Source of the DNA: JAENVU01 sp963765075
GTDB lineage: Bacteria; Actinomycetota; Acidimicrobiia; IMCC26256; JAENVU01
Assembly (NCBI GenBank): GCA_963765075.1
Contig: CAVXVA010000008.1
Coordinates: 744,001 to 808,000, forward strand
Direction of reading: 5' to 3'
Length of the DNA stretch: 64,000 bases
Under the pieces are notes generated by a model that saw only the letters and a program-made list of their open reading frames with translations, was not told where the DNA came from and did not search any database. This document shows, one piece after another, positions 1-8,801 of the stretch (position 1 is the stretch's first letter; each line of letters opens with the position of its first letter). A program made the translations under genes and the position numbers.

Positions 1-1
1 C

Positions 2-742
2 GGATACGGCCCGGGTCGTTCGGTGCTCGACCACCTGGACTTGGTGATCCGCGGTGGGGAAGCGGTCGCCATCGTCGGCGCGACCGGAAGCGGCAAGACG
101 ACGGTCGCGCGGTTGGTCCCGAGGTTCTACGACGTCGACGAGGGCCGCATCCTGCTGGACGGCGTCGACCTGAGGAACGTTCCGGTCGCCGATCTCCGCC
201 GGTCGATCGGGATCGTGTTCGAGGACACGTTCCTCTTCTCCGACTCGGTGCGCGAGAACATCGCGTTTGCCGATCCGGAGGCGCCCCTCGCGGCGGTCGA
301 GCGCGCGGCGAGGCTCGCGGGCGCGTCCGAGTTCATCGAGGCGCTCCCCAACGGTTACGACACGGTCATCGGCGAACACGGCTTCTCGCTGTCGGGCGGT
401 CAGCGTCAGCGCATCGCCATTGCGCGTGCGGTATTGGCCGACCCGAGAGTGTTGATTCTCGACGACGCGACCTCGTCGGTGGACCCGACCAAGGAACACG
501 AGATCCGTTCCGCACTGGGCGAGGTGATGAACGGGCGAACGACGCTGATCATCGCTCACCGTCCGGCCACGATCGCGCTCGCCGATCGGGTGGTGCTGAT
601 CGGCGATGGTCATGTGATCGCGTCCGGAACGCATCAGGAACTGCTCGCGACGAACGACGACTACCGCCGGGTCTTGGCCAGCGCATCGCTTGCTTCGGTG
701 GAAGGCAACGCGGGCGACCCCGTGCCGGAGGTGCCGCGGTGA
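2..742 (+). CDS. ABC exporter ATP-binding subunit, 3' part (partial at window edge)
   Basis: The reading frame is open from the first bases of the window, so only the nucleotide-binding domain is present and the membrane domain lies upstream. Visible motifs are Walker A (GATGSGKT), a canonical signature (LSGGQRQR), Walker B (LILDDATSSVD) and the H-loop (IIAHR). The residue after the Walker B aspartate is Asp, not the usual catalytic Glu. The stop overlaps the GTG start of the next ABC gene by 4 bp (GTGA), so the two subunits are almost certainly co-translated. Asp in this subunit and a changed signature in the partner are the hallmark of heterodimeric exporters such as TM287/288 and BmrCD, in which one of the two ATP sites is degenerate. 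The substrate cannot be read from the sequence. Confidence 0.93.
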   Translation, partial: GYGPGRSVLDHLDLVIRGGEAVAIVGATGSGKTTVARLVPRFYDVDEGRILLDGVDLRNVPVADLRRSIGIVFEDTFLFSDSVRENIAFADPEAPLAAVERAARLAGASEFIEALPNGYDTVIGEHGFSLSGGQRQRIAIARAVLADPRVLILDDATSSVDPTKEHEIRSALGEVMNGRTTLIIAHRPATIALADRVVLIGDGHVIASGTHQELLATNDDYRRVLASASLASVEGNAGDPVPEVPR

Positions 743-2577
743 GGGCCGGCCACGTCGATACCAGCCCGGTCGACGACGAATCCCGTCTCGATCGCGACTC
801 GGCCCGGCAGGTGCTCCGCCGCCTGAGCCGGATGTTGGTGCCGTACCGGCGGCCGATCATCGTCGCGACCTTCGTGCTCGTCGCCCAGACCGGCTGCCTC
901 TTGGCCGGACCGGCGTTGGTGCGTGCGGGCGTCGACCACGGCCTGGTCGCGCGTGATGCCGCGGCGCTCAACCGTGCGGCCATCGCGTACCTGATTGTCG
1001 CGGTCATCGGGTTGGTCCTGGGTCGCGCCGTGATCTGGCTGGTCGCACGCACGGGCGAGCGGTTCTTGCGCGAACTTCGCGAGCGACTGTTCCGGCACAT
1101 GACGTCGTTGTCGCTCGACTTCTTCGATCGGGAGAAGACGGGGCGCCTCGTGTCGCGGATGACGTCGGACATCGATGCGCTGCAGGAACTCATCAGCCAA
1201 GGGCTGGTGATGTTCGTGCAGAACTTCCTGATCTTCGTCGGCGCGATCGTGGTGATCGTCACCATGAGCTGGCAGCTCAGTGTGGGGGTCCTCCTCATTG
1301 TCCCACCGGTGGTGTTCGCGAGTCGGTGGTTCCGGGCTCGCTCGAACCTCGCGTACCTCGAAGTGCGAGAGCGGATCGGCGAGAACTTGGCCACGCTGCA
1401 GGAAGGCCTCGAAGGAGTCCGGGTTGTGCAGGCGTTCGGTCAGGAACGGGGCTGGATCAAGCGGTTCCATTCCACGAACGAGCACCAATACGAGGCCAAC
1501 CTCGAGACGGTTCGCATCTCGGCGAAGTACTTCCCGTTCGTCGAGTTCACCGGGGTGGTGGGTGTCGCGGTCATCGTCGGGTTGGGTGGCGTGCTGGTGG
1601 ACCAATCGGTGGTGTCCGTCGGGACCGTGCTCGCGTTTGTCCTGTACCTCAACAACCTGTTCGAGCCGATCCAGCAACTCAGCCAGCTCTACAACACGGT
1701 GCAGTCGGCCGGAGCGGCGCTCCACAAGATCTTCGGCTTGCTCGACACAGCCCCGTCGATCGGCGAGAAGCCCGGTGCGGTCGATCTCCCTGCCCGCGGC
1801 TCGCTGGAAGTTGCCGACGTCACCTTCGCGTACGGCAACGATCTTCCCGACCTCGACGGCGTGGTGCATCCGCTCGGACCCGAGGTGCTGCGCAAGGTGT
1901 CGATCGACGTCGCGGCCGGGGAACGGGTTGCGCTCGTGGGCCCGACCGGCGCGGGAAAGTCGACGCTCGCGAAGTTGATGGCCCGGTTCTACGATCCGCG
2001 TGCGGGGACGGTGAGCTATGGGGGGATCGACCTCCGGAACGCGACGCTCTCCAGCCTGCGCCGAACGATCGTGGTCGTGCCCCAAGAAGGGTTCCTCTTC
2101 GCCGGCAACGTACGCGAGAACATTCGTATCGGTCGGGACGGTGCTTCCGACGAAGAGGTCGAGGCCGCCGTGGCCGCGCTCGGGTTGGAGGAGATCTTCG
2201 CGGCGTTTCCCGATGGGCTCGACACCGAGGTGCGCGAGCGTGGATCGCGACTGTCGGCCGGGGAAAAGCAGCTGGTCTCGCTCACCCGCGCCGCACTCGC
2301 CGACCCGCCGGTCCTGGTCCTCGACGAAGCCACGTCGAACCTCGATCCGGGGACGGAACATGCAGTCGAGCGGGCGATGGATCGGCTGACCGAAGGACGC
2401 ACGGTCGTCGTGGTCGCACACCGACTCTCGACCGCGGCCCGGTGCGATCGCATCGCCGTCGTCGACGATGGCGATGTGATGGAGGTTGGCAGTCACGACG
2501 AGTTGTTGGCGAGGCGTGGTCGCTACGCCGCACTGTACGCAGCCTGGGATTCCGCACCCATGGACCGCAGCGCGTAG
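739..2577 (+). CDS. ABC exporter half-transporter (TM domain + NBD), heterodimer partner
   Basis: A 612-aa half-transporter. A six-helix exporter membrane domain occupies roughly residues 30-330, followed by the nucleotide-binding domain. Walker A is GPTGAGKS at residues 401-408, the signature is degenerate (LSAGE at 505-509 instead of LSGGQ), Walker B is LVLDEATSNLD with the catalytic Glu present, and the H-loop is VVAHR. It complements the preceding subunit, which has a good signature but Asp in place of Glu, so together they build one consensus and one degenerate ATPase site. Known relatives export drugs, lipids or peptides. The GTG start is fixed by the 4-bp overlap with the upstream gene. 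Confidence 0.95.
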   Translation: MRAGHVDTSPVDDESRLDRDSARQVLRRLSRMLVPYRRPIIVATFVLVAQTGCLLAGPALVRAGVDHGLVARDAAALNRAAIAYLIVAVIGLVLGRAVIWLVARTGERFLRELRERLFRHMTSLSLDFFDREKTGRLVSRMTSDIDALQELISQGLVMFVQNFLIFVGAIVVIVTMSWQLSVGVLLIVPPVVFASRWFRARSNLAYLEVRERIGENLATLQEGLEGVRVVQAFGQERGWIKRFHSTNEHQYEANLETVRISAKYFPFVEFTGVVGVAVIVGLGGVLVDQSVVSVGTVLAFVLYLNNLFEPIQQLSQLYNTVQSAGAALHKIFGLLDTAPSIGEKPGAVDLPARGSLEVADVTFAYGNDLPDLDGVVHPLGPEVLRKVSIDVAAGERVALVGPTGAGKSTLAKLMARFYDPRAGTVSYGGIDLRNATLSSLRRTIVVVPQEGFLFAGNVRENIRIGRDGASDEEVEAAVAALGLEEIFAAFPDGLDTEVRERGSRLSAGEKQLVSLTRAALADPPVLVLDEATSNLDPGTEHAVERAMDRLTEGRTVVVVAHRLSTAARCDRIAVVDDGDVMEVGSHDELLARRGRYAALYAAWDSAPMDRSA

Positions 2578-2596
2578 GTGCCGGGCGCCCTCGATC

Positions 2597-2602
2597 TAGC
2601 GT
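2597..2602 (+). promoter_or_regulatory. Putative -10 element (TAGCGT) for a leaderless transcript
   Basis: TAGCGT ends 7 nt before the ATG at 2610, with no Shine-Dalgarno sequence between. The same TANNNT-to-start spacing recurs across the window, which supports ATG 2610 over the in-frame GTG at 2601. Confidence 0.5.
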
Positions 2603-2609
2603 GAGCAGC

Positions 2610-3446
2610 ATGGAACTGCTTGCGGGAACGTGTGCCGTGGTCACCGGCGCAGGAAGTGGCATCGGGCGAGCCATGGCACTCGCCTTCGCGGCCGAGGACA
2701 TGCGGGTGGTGGCGCTGGACGTTGAGCACGACGCCGCGACCGAGACCGAGCGACTGCTCCGGGCCCAGGGCGCCGACGCCGTCGGGCTCGGTGTCGATGT
2801 CACCGACGCCGACGCGATGCGTGCATGCGCGGCACAGGTCGATGCCGATTTCGGCGGCGCGCAGGTGCTGTGCAACAACGCCGGCGTGTTCGCCGGTGGG
2901 TTGGTGTGGGAGCGCCCGGTCGCCGACTTCGAGTGGGTGATGGGCGTCAACTTCTACGGGATACTCAACGGCATCCAGGCCTTCGTGCCGGGGATGATCG
3001 AGCGCGGTGTTCCCGGCCATGTGGTGAACACGATGTCGGCTGCGGGGCTTTTTCCGTCGGCGTACTCGTCGCCCTACACCGCGGCGAAGTTTGCGGCGCT
3101 GGCGCTCACTGAATGCCTCGCAGGTGAACTCGTGGCGGTGGGCGCGCCGATCGGGGTGACCGCACTGTGTCCGGGCGCAGTTCACACGGGGATCGGTGCT
3201 TCCGCTCGGAACCGGCCGGCGAACACGATGACGGCACCGAGCCCGGAGTCGCAGTTCGTGGATCAGATGCTCGACGAGTCGACGGAGCGGGGGCGACCAC
3301 CGGCTGACGTTGCGGCCATGGTGGTCGACGCCATCCGACAGGGTCGGTACTTGCAGTTGACCGGCGCCGGGTACGCGGAGTCGTTACGGGTTCGCGCCGA
3401 CGAGCTGATCGCGGGTGGATTGCCCCACCTCCCACCCTTCGACTGA
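2610..3446 (+). CDS. SDR family NAD(P)-dependent oxidoreductase
   Basis: A 278-aa classical short-chain dehydrogenase/reductase. The N-terminal Rossmann motif TGAGSGIG binds the dinucleotide. An acidic residue after beta-2 (ALDVEHD) suggests NAD(H) preference. NNAG follows beta-4, and the catalytic Tyr and Lys lie in YTAAK after a Ser-containing strand. Such enzymes oxidise or reduce alcohols and ketones of small metabolites; the exact substrate is not visible. It is a separate transcription unit after the ABC exporter, followed by a strong hairpin and then an enoyl-CoA hydratase, so a role in acyl or alcohol catabolism is possible but unproven. Confidence 0.93.
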   Translation: MELLAGTCAVVTGAGSGIGRAMALAFAAEDMRVVALDVEHDAATETERLLRAQGADAVGLGVDVTDADAMRACAAQVDADFGGAQVLCNNAGVFAGGLVWERPVADFEWVMGVNFYGILNGIQAFVPGMIERGVPGHVVNTMSAAGLFPSAYSSPYTAAKFAALALTECLAGELVAVGAPIGVTALCPGAVHTGIGASARNRPANTMTAPSPESQFVDQMLDESTERGRPPADVAAMVVDAIRQGRYLQLTGAGYAESLRVRADELIAGGLPHLPPFD

Positions 3447-3466
3447 AAGACGCCGAGCATCGAACT

Positions 3467-3506
3467 TGCGTCAATAACCCGCTCGATCGGACGGGTTATT
3501 GACGCA
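3467..3506 (+). terminator. Perfect 15-bp inverted repeat (AT-rich stem, 10-nt loop)
   Basis: Left arm TGCGTCAATAACCCG (3467-3481) and right arm CGGGTTATTGACGCA (3492-3506) are exact reverse complements around ten bases. The repeat starts 21 nt after the SDR stop and is much richer in A+T than its surroundings. There is no downstream T-run, so termination is inferred from position and stem strength. Confidence 0.6.
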
Positions 3507-3553
3507 CGTTCGTCTGGGGGGTGTGAGACGGATCAATTACTGTGCCGCTCGCG

Positions 3554-4375
3554 ATGACTTCCGAGCGCACGGCCCCAGTCCTGATCGACACACCCCGGCC
3601 TCATACGGCGGTGATCACGCTCAACCGGCCGGAGCGGATGAACTCGATGGCCTTCGAGCTGATGGTTCCCTTCCACGAGGCAATCGAGCAGGTCGGTGCC
3701 GACAACGACATCACGTGTGTCGTGCTCACCGGTGCCGGGCGGGGGTTCTGTTCGGGCGCCGACATGAGCGACGACGGCACCGTGCCCCCGAACATCGCCG
3801 GGCTGACCCTCACGCGCATCGCAACTCGCGCGATGACCCTGCTGACCGATCTGATCCCTGCGATGCAGCGAATGCCCCAACCGGTGATCTGCGCGATCAA
3901 CGGTCCCGCGATCGGCGGCGGGATGTGCCTCACGCTCGGCGCCGATATCCGCATCGCCGCCGAATCGGCGTATTTCCGTGCTGCGGGAATCAATAACGGC
4001 CTGACCGCCACCGAACTGGGGCTCAGCTTCTTGTTGCCCCGTGCGATCGGTTCGTCACGGGCGTTCGAACTGATGTTGTCCGGACGCGACGTCGACGCCC
4101 ACGAGGCCGCCGCGATCGGGCTGGTGTCTCGCGCGGTTCCCGACGACGAACTCCTGCCTGCGGCCCTCGATCTCGCTGATCGGATCAATGGGTGGAGCAC
4201 CCAAGGCGCGGCGCTGACGAAGCGGACGATGTGGGCGGGGTTGGAATCGGGGAGTCTGCGGGCGTCGATCGAGATGGAGAGCCACACGCAACTCTTCGTG
4301 CGACTGACCACCCAGAACTTCGAAGAGGCGGTGCGGGCGAGACGCGACGGTCGCCCGCCGGAGTTCCAGGACTGA
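3554..4375 (+). CDS. Enoyl-CoA hydratase/isomerase family protein
   Basis: A crotonase-fold protein of about 273 aa. It shows the N-terminal LNRPERMNSM segment, the oxyanion-hole region GRGFCSGADMS, and the second conserved helix NGPAIGGGMCLTLGADIRIA typical of enoyl-CoA hydratases. Crotonases hydrate or isomerise acyl-CoA thioesters in beta-oxidation and related pathways; family membership alone does not fix the substrate. An upstream in-frame GTG at 3542 is possible, but a -10-like TACTGT (3538-3543) overlaps it, so ATG 3554 is preferred. The preceding hairpin separates it from the SDR gene. Confidence 0.93.
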   Translation: MTSERTAPVLIDTPRPHTAVITLNRPERMNSMAFELMVPFHEAIEQVGADNDITCVVLTGAGRGFCSGADMSDDGTVPPNIAGLTLTRIATRAMTLLTDLIPAMQRMPQPVICAINGPAIGGGMCLTLGADIRIAAESAYFRAAGINNGLTATELGLSFLLPRAIGSSRAFELMLSGRDVDAHEAAAIGLVSRAVPDDELLPAALDLADRINGWSTQGAALTKRTMWAGLESGSLRASIEMESHTQLFVRLTTQNFEEAVRARRDGRPPEFQD

Positions 4376-4545
4376 CGAGCAGGTGTCCCTGGCGGCGGTG
4401 AACGGTGTTCATCACGTCGCGCTCACGAGTCGCGGACACCGCGAGGATCGCAGAGACATTTTTGTAATTCTTAGGGCATCGCCAGCCGGCGTGACCGGGT
4501 GCATCAGTCTGAATCTTCGCGTTTTCGCCAGAAAGTGAGAGACCC

Positions 4546-5826
4546 GTGAACCTGAAAGAAGCGGCGAGCCAACTCGGTGTTCACTACCAGACGGCCTACA
4601 AGTGGGTACGGACCGGTGCGCTGACGGCAGTGCGGTTGGGAGGCCGTTACGAGGTTTCGGATGCCGCCATCGAGCAGTTCGCGGCTCGTCGTGCGGCAGC
4701 GCGTCTCGAAGGGACGCCCTTCGACGAGATCCCGAACGCAATGGAAACGACGCGTGAAGACCTGATCGAGGCCCTCGAGGCGATGGCGACCGACCCCTTC
4801 ATTTCGAAACGTTCGGTTGCAACGTTCGTTGCTCGGCGCGGGGCCGAACTCGTGGGCGACTTGTGTGTCGTTGCCTGTCTCGACGAGTTCGGTGCGACTG
4901 ATTTCTCGGCGTTCGATCACCCGAGCTCCGCGCATGCAGCGTCCTTGACCGCGGCATGCGACAACATCGGTCCGCCGATTCTGGGGGCGTCGTCGTTCTC
5001 GGCGGATGGATCGAGGGGCCTCCGCGTGCTCCGGCTGTCTCATGTTCCTCAAGATCTGTTGCGTGACCAGGTCCGGCCCGAGCTACGTCAGCATCTGCAT
5101 CGCAATCCGATATTGAGCCTGCTCTCCGTGTTGATCGAATGCGACGGGCTGCCGAAGGGCATCATCACCTTCACCCGTGACACACCGGAGCGCCCCTACA
5201 GCGATGCCGACGAGGCGTTCGCACTCGACCTCAGCGAGCACGTCTCCGTACTCTCCGCGACGGTCGACGATGTCGCGCACGCCCTTACGATTCGTCTGCA
5301 GTTGGTCGCGGCCCTGGCCTGTGACCTGGCCATGGATCCGGAGGTCCATCCATCGCCCACAGAGCTCCAAGCGCGACTCGATCAGCTCGACACCGACCTG
5401 TCGGTCGCGGTGCTGGACCCCGAGCGGCGAGTCCTCGCGGTGAACCAAGCGGTCGCGAGGCGTGCGGACGTCCCAGCCGACAGCCTGACCGGGATGTTGT
5501 TCGAGTCCACCACCCATGCAGACGACGCGACCGATGACCGGGTCAGCTTCGAGCAGTTGGTCTCCGGCGAACTCGATTTCGTGGAACTCAAGGTTCGCCG
5601 GGTGAGCCGTCACGGCGAGGAATCCGTCTGGATGTCTCACCGCGCGGCCATCCGGTGCGCGGACGCGACCCTCCGATACATCATCACGGTGGGTCGGCAG
5701 CTGCGGATCCCCGAACGCGACATGCGGAGTGTCAGCCCAGCGGTCCACCGGTTCGAGGGCCTGGATGGATCCAGGTTCTTGACTGCCTCAGTGGTGGGCT
5801 CTCCGGCGGCCGCCGGGAATCCGTAG
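4546..5826 (+). CDS. Sensory DNA-binding protein: excisionase/MerR-type HTH + GAF-like + PAS-like
   Basis: A 426-aa protein. Residues 1-45 form an excisionase-type helix-turn-helix (KEAASQLGVHYQTAYKWVRTG) with the usual GGRYEVSDAAIEQF tail. Residues about 65-240 resemble a GAF domain, and about 275-385 a PAS-like domain (LSVAVLDPERRVLAVNQAV). The layout suggests a cytoplasmic one-component regulator that senses a ligand or redox state and binds DNA. Excisionase-type HTHs are usually found in very small proteins, so their use in front of GAF/PAS modules is notable. The GTG start follows AGTGAGAG. It is a single gene with a 170-bp upstream region holding an AT-rich stretch (TTTTTGTAATTCTTAG) that could be its promoter. 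No target is visible. Confidence 0.8.
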   Translation: MNLKEAASQLGVHYQTAYKWVRTGALTAVRLGGRYEVSDAAIEQFAARRAAARLEGTPFDEIPNAMETTREDLIEALEAMATDPFISKRSVATFVARRGAELVGDLCVVACLDEFGATDFSAFDHPSSAHAASLTAACDNIGPPILGASSFSADGSRGLRVLRLSHVPQDLLRDQVRPELRQHLHRNPILSLLSVLIECDGLPKGIITFTRDTPERPYSDADEAFALDLSEHVSVLSATVDDVAHALTIRLQLVAALACDLAMDPEVHPSPTELQARLDQLDTDLSVAVLDPERRVLAVNQAVARRADVPADSLTGMLFESTTHADDATDDRVSFEQLVSGELDFVELKVRRVSRHGEESVWMSHRAAIRCADATLRYIITVGRQLRIPERDMRSVSPAVHRFEGLDGSRFLTASVVGSPAAAGNP

Positions 5827-6040
5827 TCGTTCGGCCACACCGTCGGCCGCGACCCTCGTGATGGTCGGGGCGGCACTGCTCGTCGGGGGTCGGGTCGACG
5901 ACCGACGCGGCGCGGACTGCGGAACTCAGCACACTGGTGGTCAGCACCGTGTTGGACCGGAGGCGGCCGTGGCGCTGTTCATACAGGCCGAGTGAGGTCG
6001 CGACGCCGGGCGTCGTGGTGGAGTCGAATGCGAGGAGGGT
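5827..6040. other. Non-coding gap with no recognisable feature
   Basis: About 210 bp between the regulator stop and the truncated flavin-binding fragment. No convincing ORF, RNA or repeat is seen. The composition is like coding DNA, so it may hold eroded remnants. Confidence 0.4.
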
Positions 6041-6388
6041 TCACGTCGCATGGTTCGCGGCTTCGAGCTGGGTCTCGAGTTCGGCGATGCGCGTGACAAG
6101 CGGTTGGACCGCCGCGTTGACCTGATCCTCGGTGAAACGCGGCGTGATGTACTTCTGACAGTTCCACGCGGTCGCGAGGATCTCGATGGTGACCGCGCCG
6201 GCGGTGCGGAGGGTGTCCGCGCCAAGTGCGGTCAGTAGTTCCGGTGACGGGTCGGGGTGGTGGGTGGCGCGGGCATAGACCTTCAGGCGGCTCCGGCTCG
6301 GATAGTCGACGAAGATGGCCGCGACCCGCTCGTCGGCCGAGATGTTGCCGGTCCCGACGTTCAACCGGATCCGAGTGTCTCGGTATTC
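6041..6388 (-). pseudogene. Truncated pyridoxamine 5'-phosphate oxidase-like FMN-binding protein (C-terminal remnant)
   Basis: An open frame of about 115 codons encodes the middle and C-terminal part of a PPOX-class flavin-binding protein. Family-like stretches are TGNISADERVAAIFVDYP, RLKVYARA and the WNCQKYITPRF block near the C-terminus, then a short coiled tail. The N-terminal half of the split barrel, including the usual start, is missing, because the fragment begins immediately after the stop of the ECF S-component gene. It therefore looks like a remnant cut by a rearrangement that placed the ECF operon beside it. A TTG-initiated short protein cannot be excluded. Confidence 0.65.
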
Positions 6389-6390
6389 CT

Positions 6391-7245
6391 TCAGTGGTCG
6401 GTTGGTGCGACCGCATCCTCGTCGACGAACTCGACGACCGGCTCGAGGCGGTGGGCAAACCGCCGAAGGGTTGCCAGCACTGCGGTGCCGGTGAGCAAGA
6501 TCAGGATCAGGGTGGGCAACGCTCGAGCGGCGTCGTTGGCGAAGGACGTCGCGACGTAGAACGACCAGTAGTGACGAATCGTCGTGGCGAACCCCGACCC
6601 CGGCACCCACGAGAGGTCGCCGCCATCTCGCTGGTAGGGCCAGAACCAGAAGTTCATGATCGCTCCGAACAGAAATCCCCACGCCCAACCGAACGCGCCC
6701 AGGGCCAGGACCTCGACCCGCGGGGACCAGCGACGGGTGACGAGCCCGAACCACCCGGCCGTCGCGCCCAGCCAGGCGAGCGCCAGCATCTGGTACGGCA
6801 ACCACGGACCGATACCGCCGGTGATCACGGCGGAGACGGCCATCGCACTGAGGCCGAGCAGCATCCCGAATCGGGGACCGAACGCGACGCCGGCGAGGAT
6901 CACGAAGAAGTAGAACGCGTTGTTACCGAGCGGCAGGGCAACGAGCCGCAACAGTCCTTCGGACGCGGCCAGGACGCCGAGGACGGCCACCGTCATCGCG
7001 GTCATCGAACCGCGGCGCACCTCGACGAGGAGGGCAGTGAGTGCGAGCGCACCGATCACCCCGGCGACGAGCGGCGCATCACCGGAGTGGGCTTGGTCCG
7101 GCAACGCGGAGCTGGGGAGCCAGAACGGGTACAGGAACGCCGCGACGCCGATGACCGTGACGAGCGCGTAGATCGCGACGGGCTGCACCCGAGTGACGAG
7201 CGACACGACACCGGTCGGTCGGGTCGCGGGGGCGATGGTGTTCAC
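6391..7245 (-). CDS. ECF transporter substrate-binding (S) component, probably for cobalamin
   Basis: A 284-aa hydrophobic protein with about six membrane segments and a PLGNNAFYFFVILAGVAFGPRFG core typical of larger ECF S components of the CbrT/DUF6580-like type. The GTG start at 7245 overlaps the stop of the ECF ATPase gene by 4 bp (GTGA), so it is the third gene of an A-T-S operon. S components confer vitamin specificity. Cobalamin is inferred from the cobalamin riboswitch and transcobalamin-like protein on the other side of the divergent promoter region, not from a diagnostic residue. The minus-strand PPOX fragment follows directly. Confidence 0.82.
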   Translation of the reverse strand: MNTIAPATRPTGVVSLVTRVQPVAIYALVTVIGVAAFLYPFWLPSSALPDQAHSGDAPLVAGVIGALALTALLVEVRRGSMTAMTVAVLGVLAASEGLLRLVALPLGNNAFYFFVILAGVAFGPRFGMLLGLSAMAVSAVITGGIGPWLPYQMLALAWLGATAGWFGLVTRRWSPRVEVLALGAFGWAWGFLFGAIMNFWFWPYQRDGGDLSWVPGSGFATTIRHYWSFYVATSFANDAARALPTLILILLTGTAVLATLRRFAHRLEPVVEFVDEDAVAPTDH

Positions 7246-8801
7246 GCCGGTTCCAATGCGGTGGCGATCTGCTCGACGGTGAGGAATCCCGGAACCACCT
7301 TGGCGATTTGTGGGGCGAAGAGTGAATCCGCGAGCACGGTCGCCGCCGGGCCGGCGGCCACGATTTCGCCGTCGCCGAGCACGATCGCTTCGTGGGCACA
7401 CCGAGCCGCGAGCTCCACATCGTGAGTTGCAAGCACCACGGCGCCACCCGCAGCCGTGTGACGCGCGATCGCCCGCTCGAGTGCGTGCCGGGATGCCGCG
7501 TCCATGCCGCGTGTCGGTTCGTCGAGGAGCAGAACGGGCGCGCCACCGACCGCGACCGCCGCGATGGCGACTCGCTGGCGCTCCCCGCCGGACAGGGACC
7601 GGGGGTGGCGATCGGCGAGTGGTGTGAGCCCGAGCGTGTCGAGCCAGTGTTCGATGGCGTCGGGGTCGCGGCGCCCGAGGAGCCGCAGGGTCTCGGCGAT
7701 CTCCTCGCGCACCGTCGGACGGAACAGCAGGCTCGAAGGATCCTGGGGCACGTACGCACGCGGGGCCGCGCCGTCGATGGTGCCGCGCCGGGCGGGAATG
7801 AGGCCCGCGAGACACCGGAGCAGCGTGCTCTTTCCCGCTCCATTGCGGCCGAGCAGTGTGATCACCGCGCCGGCTCGAATGTCGATCGAGACATCGTGGA
7901 GGATCGCGGCGTCACCCAGATGGACCTCGACACCGCGCGCGGCGATCAGCGAATCCCCGAGCGTCGGCCCGCTCTGGGGCCTGGGCACGGGGAGCTCCGC
8001 GATGCTCGCCCACCGGCGGGCATCGCGCACGGTCAGCGGCGCCGGATTCCAACCGAGGAGATGGCCGAGTCGGGTCACCGGCGGTGCGCCCGGATATTCG
8101 GCGAGCACGAGTTCGGGTGCGGCGGGTTCGCGATCGATGCGGGACTCGGTCATCACTACCGCGGTGTCGGCGATCGGGGCCGCACGCTCCAGCCGGTGCT
8201 CGGCGAGGACGACGGTGGTGCCGAGATCCGCGTTGAGGCGGGCAACGGCCGCGAGTACGTCCTCGGCGCCCTGCGGATCGAGCTGGCTCGTGGGTTCGTC
8301 GAGCACGAGGATCGAAGGCGCGGTCACGAGGGCTCCGGCGATCGCGCAGCGTTGTCGTTCGCCACCCGAGAGCGTCGTGGGGTTGCGGTCGCGCAGGTGA
8401 GCGACTCCGAGTGCGTCCATGACCTCTTCAAGGCGACGGCGCATTCCGATCGGGTCGCCCCCGAGGTTCTCGAGCCCGAACGCAATGTCGGACTCGACGC
8501 GGTCGACGACGAACTGGGCTTCGGGGTCCTGGTGGACGAAGCCGACGACGTCGGCCAACTCGCGCGGTGGGTGTGCCCGCGTACTGCGGCCGGCCACGGT
8601 CACCGAACCGCGGAAGCGACCACCCGATGCATGGGGAACGAGTCCGTTCGCGCAGCGGAGCAGTGTGCTCTTGCCCGAGCCGGAGGAGCCGACGACCAGG
8701 AGGATGTCGCCCGGTGGGATCGAGAGGTCGATGTCGGTGATGGCGGTGGGGCCGTCGGGATAGCCGAAGGAGACGCCCTCGTAGGTGAGCCCGCCGCTCA
8801 T
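7242..8801 (-). CDS. ecfA: ECF transporter ATPase with two fused NBDs (EcfA-A')
   Basis: A 519-aa protein made of two ABC ATPase domains in tandem. Walker A motifs are at residues 38-46 (GSSGSGKST) and 318-326 (GRNGAGKST), signatures LSGGE at about 144 and 403, and Walker B LVLDEP and LLLDEP at about 165 and 424. Q-loops include HQDPEAQF and PQDPSSLLF. Both sites look competent. The fusion replaces the separate A and A' subunits and drives vitamin uptake with the T and S proteins. ATG 8801 overlaps the EcfT stop (ATGA), and its own stop overlaps the S-component start, so the order is T-A-S. Confidence 0.93.
   Translation of the reverse strand: MSGGLTYEGVSFGYPDGPTAITDIDLSIPPGDILLVVGSSGSGKSTLLRCANGLVPHASGGRFRGSVTVAGRSTRAHPPRELADVVGFVHQDPEAQFVVDRVESDIAFGLENLGGDPIGMRRRLEEVMDALGVAHLRDRNPTTLSGGERQRCAIAGALVTAPSILVLDEPTSQLDPQGAEDVLAAVARLNADLGTTVVLAEHRLERAAPIADTAVVMTESRIDREPAAPELVLAEYPGAPPVTRLGHLLGWNPAPLTVRDARRWASIAELPVPRPQSGPTLGDSLIAARGVEVHLGDAAILHDVSIDIRAGAVITLLGRNGAGKSTLLRCLAGLIPARRGTIDGAAPRAYVPQDPSSLLFRPTVREEIAETLRLLGRRDPDAIEHWLDTLGLTPLADRHPRSLSGGERQRVAIAAVAVGGAPVLLLDEPTRGMDAASRHALERAIARHTAAGGAVVLATHDVELAARCAHEAIVLGDGEIVAAGPAATVLADSLFAPQIAKVVPGFLTVEQIATALEPA

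Noticed and set aside
661..2496. A 611-aa open frame on the minus strand across the ABC transporter gene
   Set aside because: It is a mirror of the ABC gene in another frame. It has low-complexity, Arg/His/Asp-rich composition and no domain, while the plus strand has full ABC motifs.
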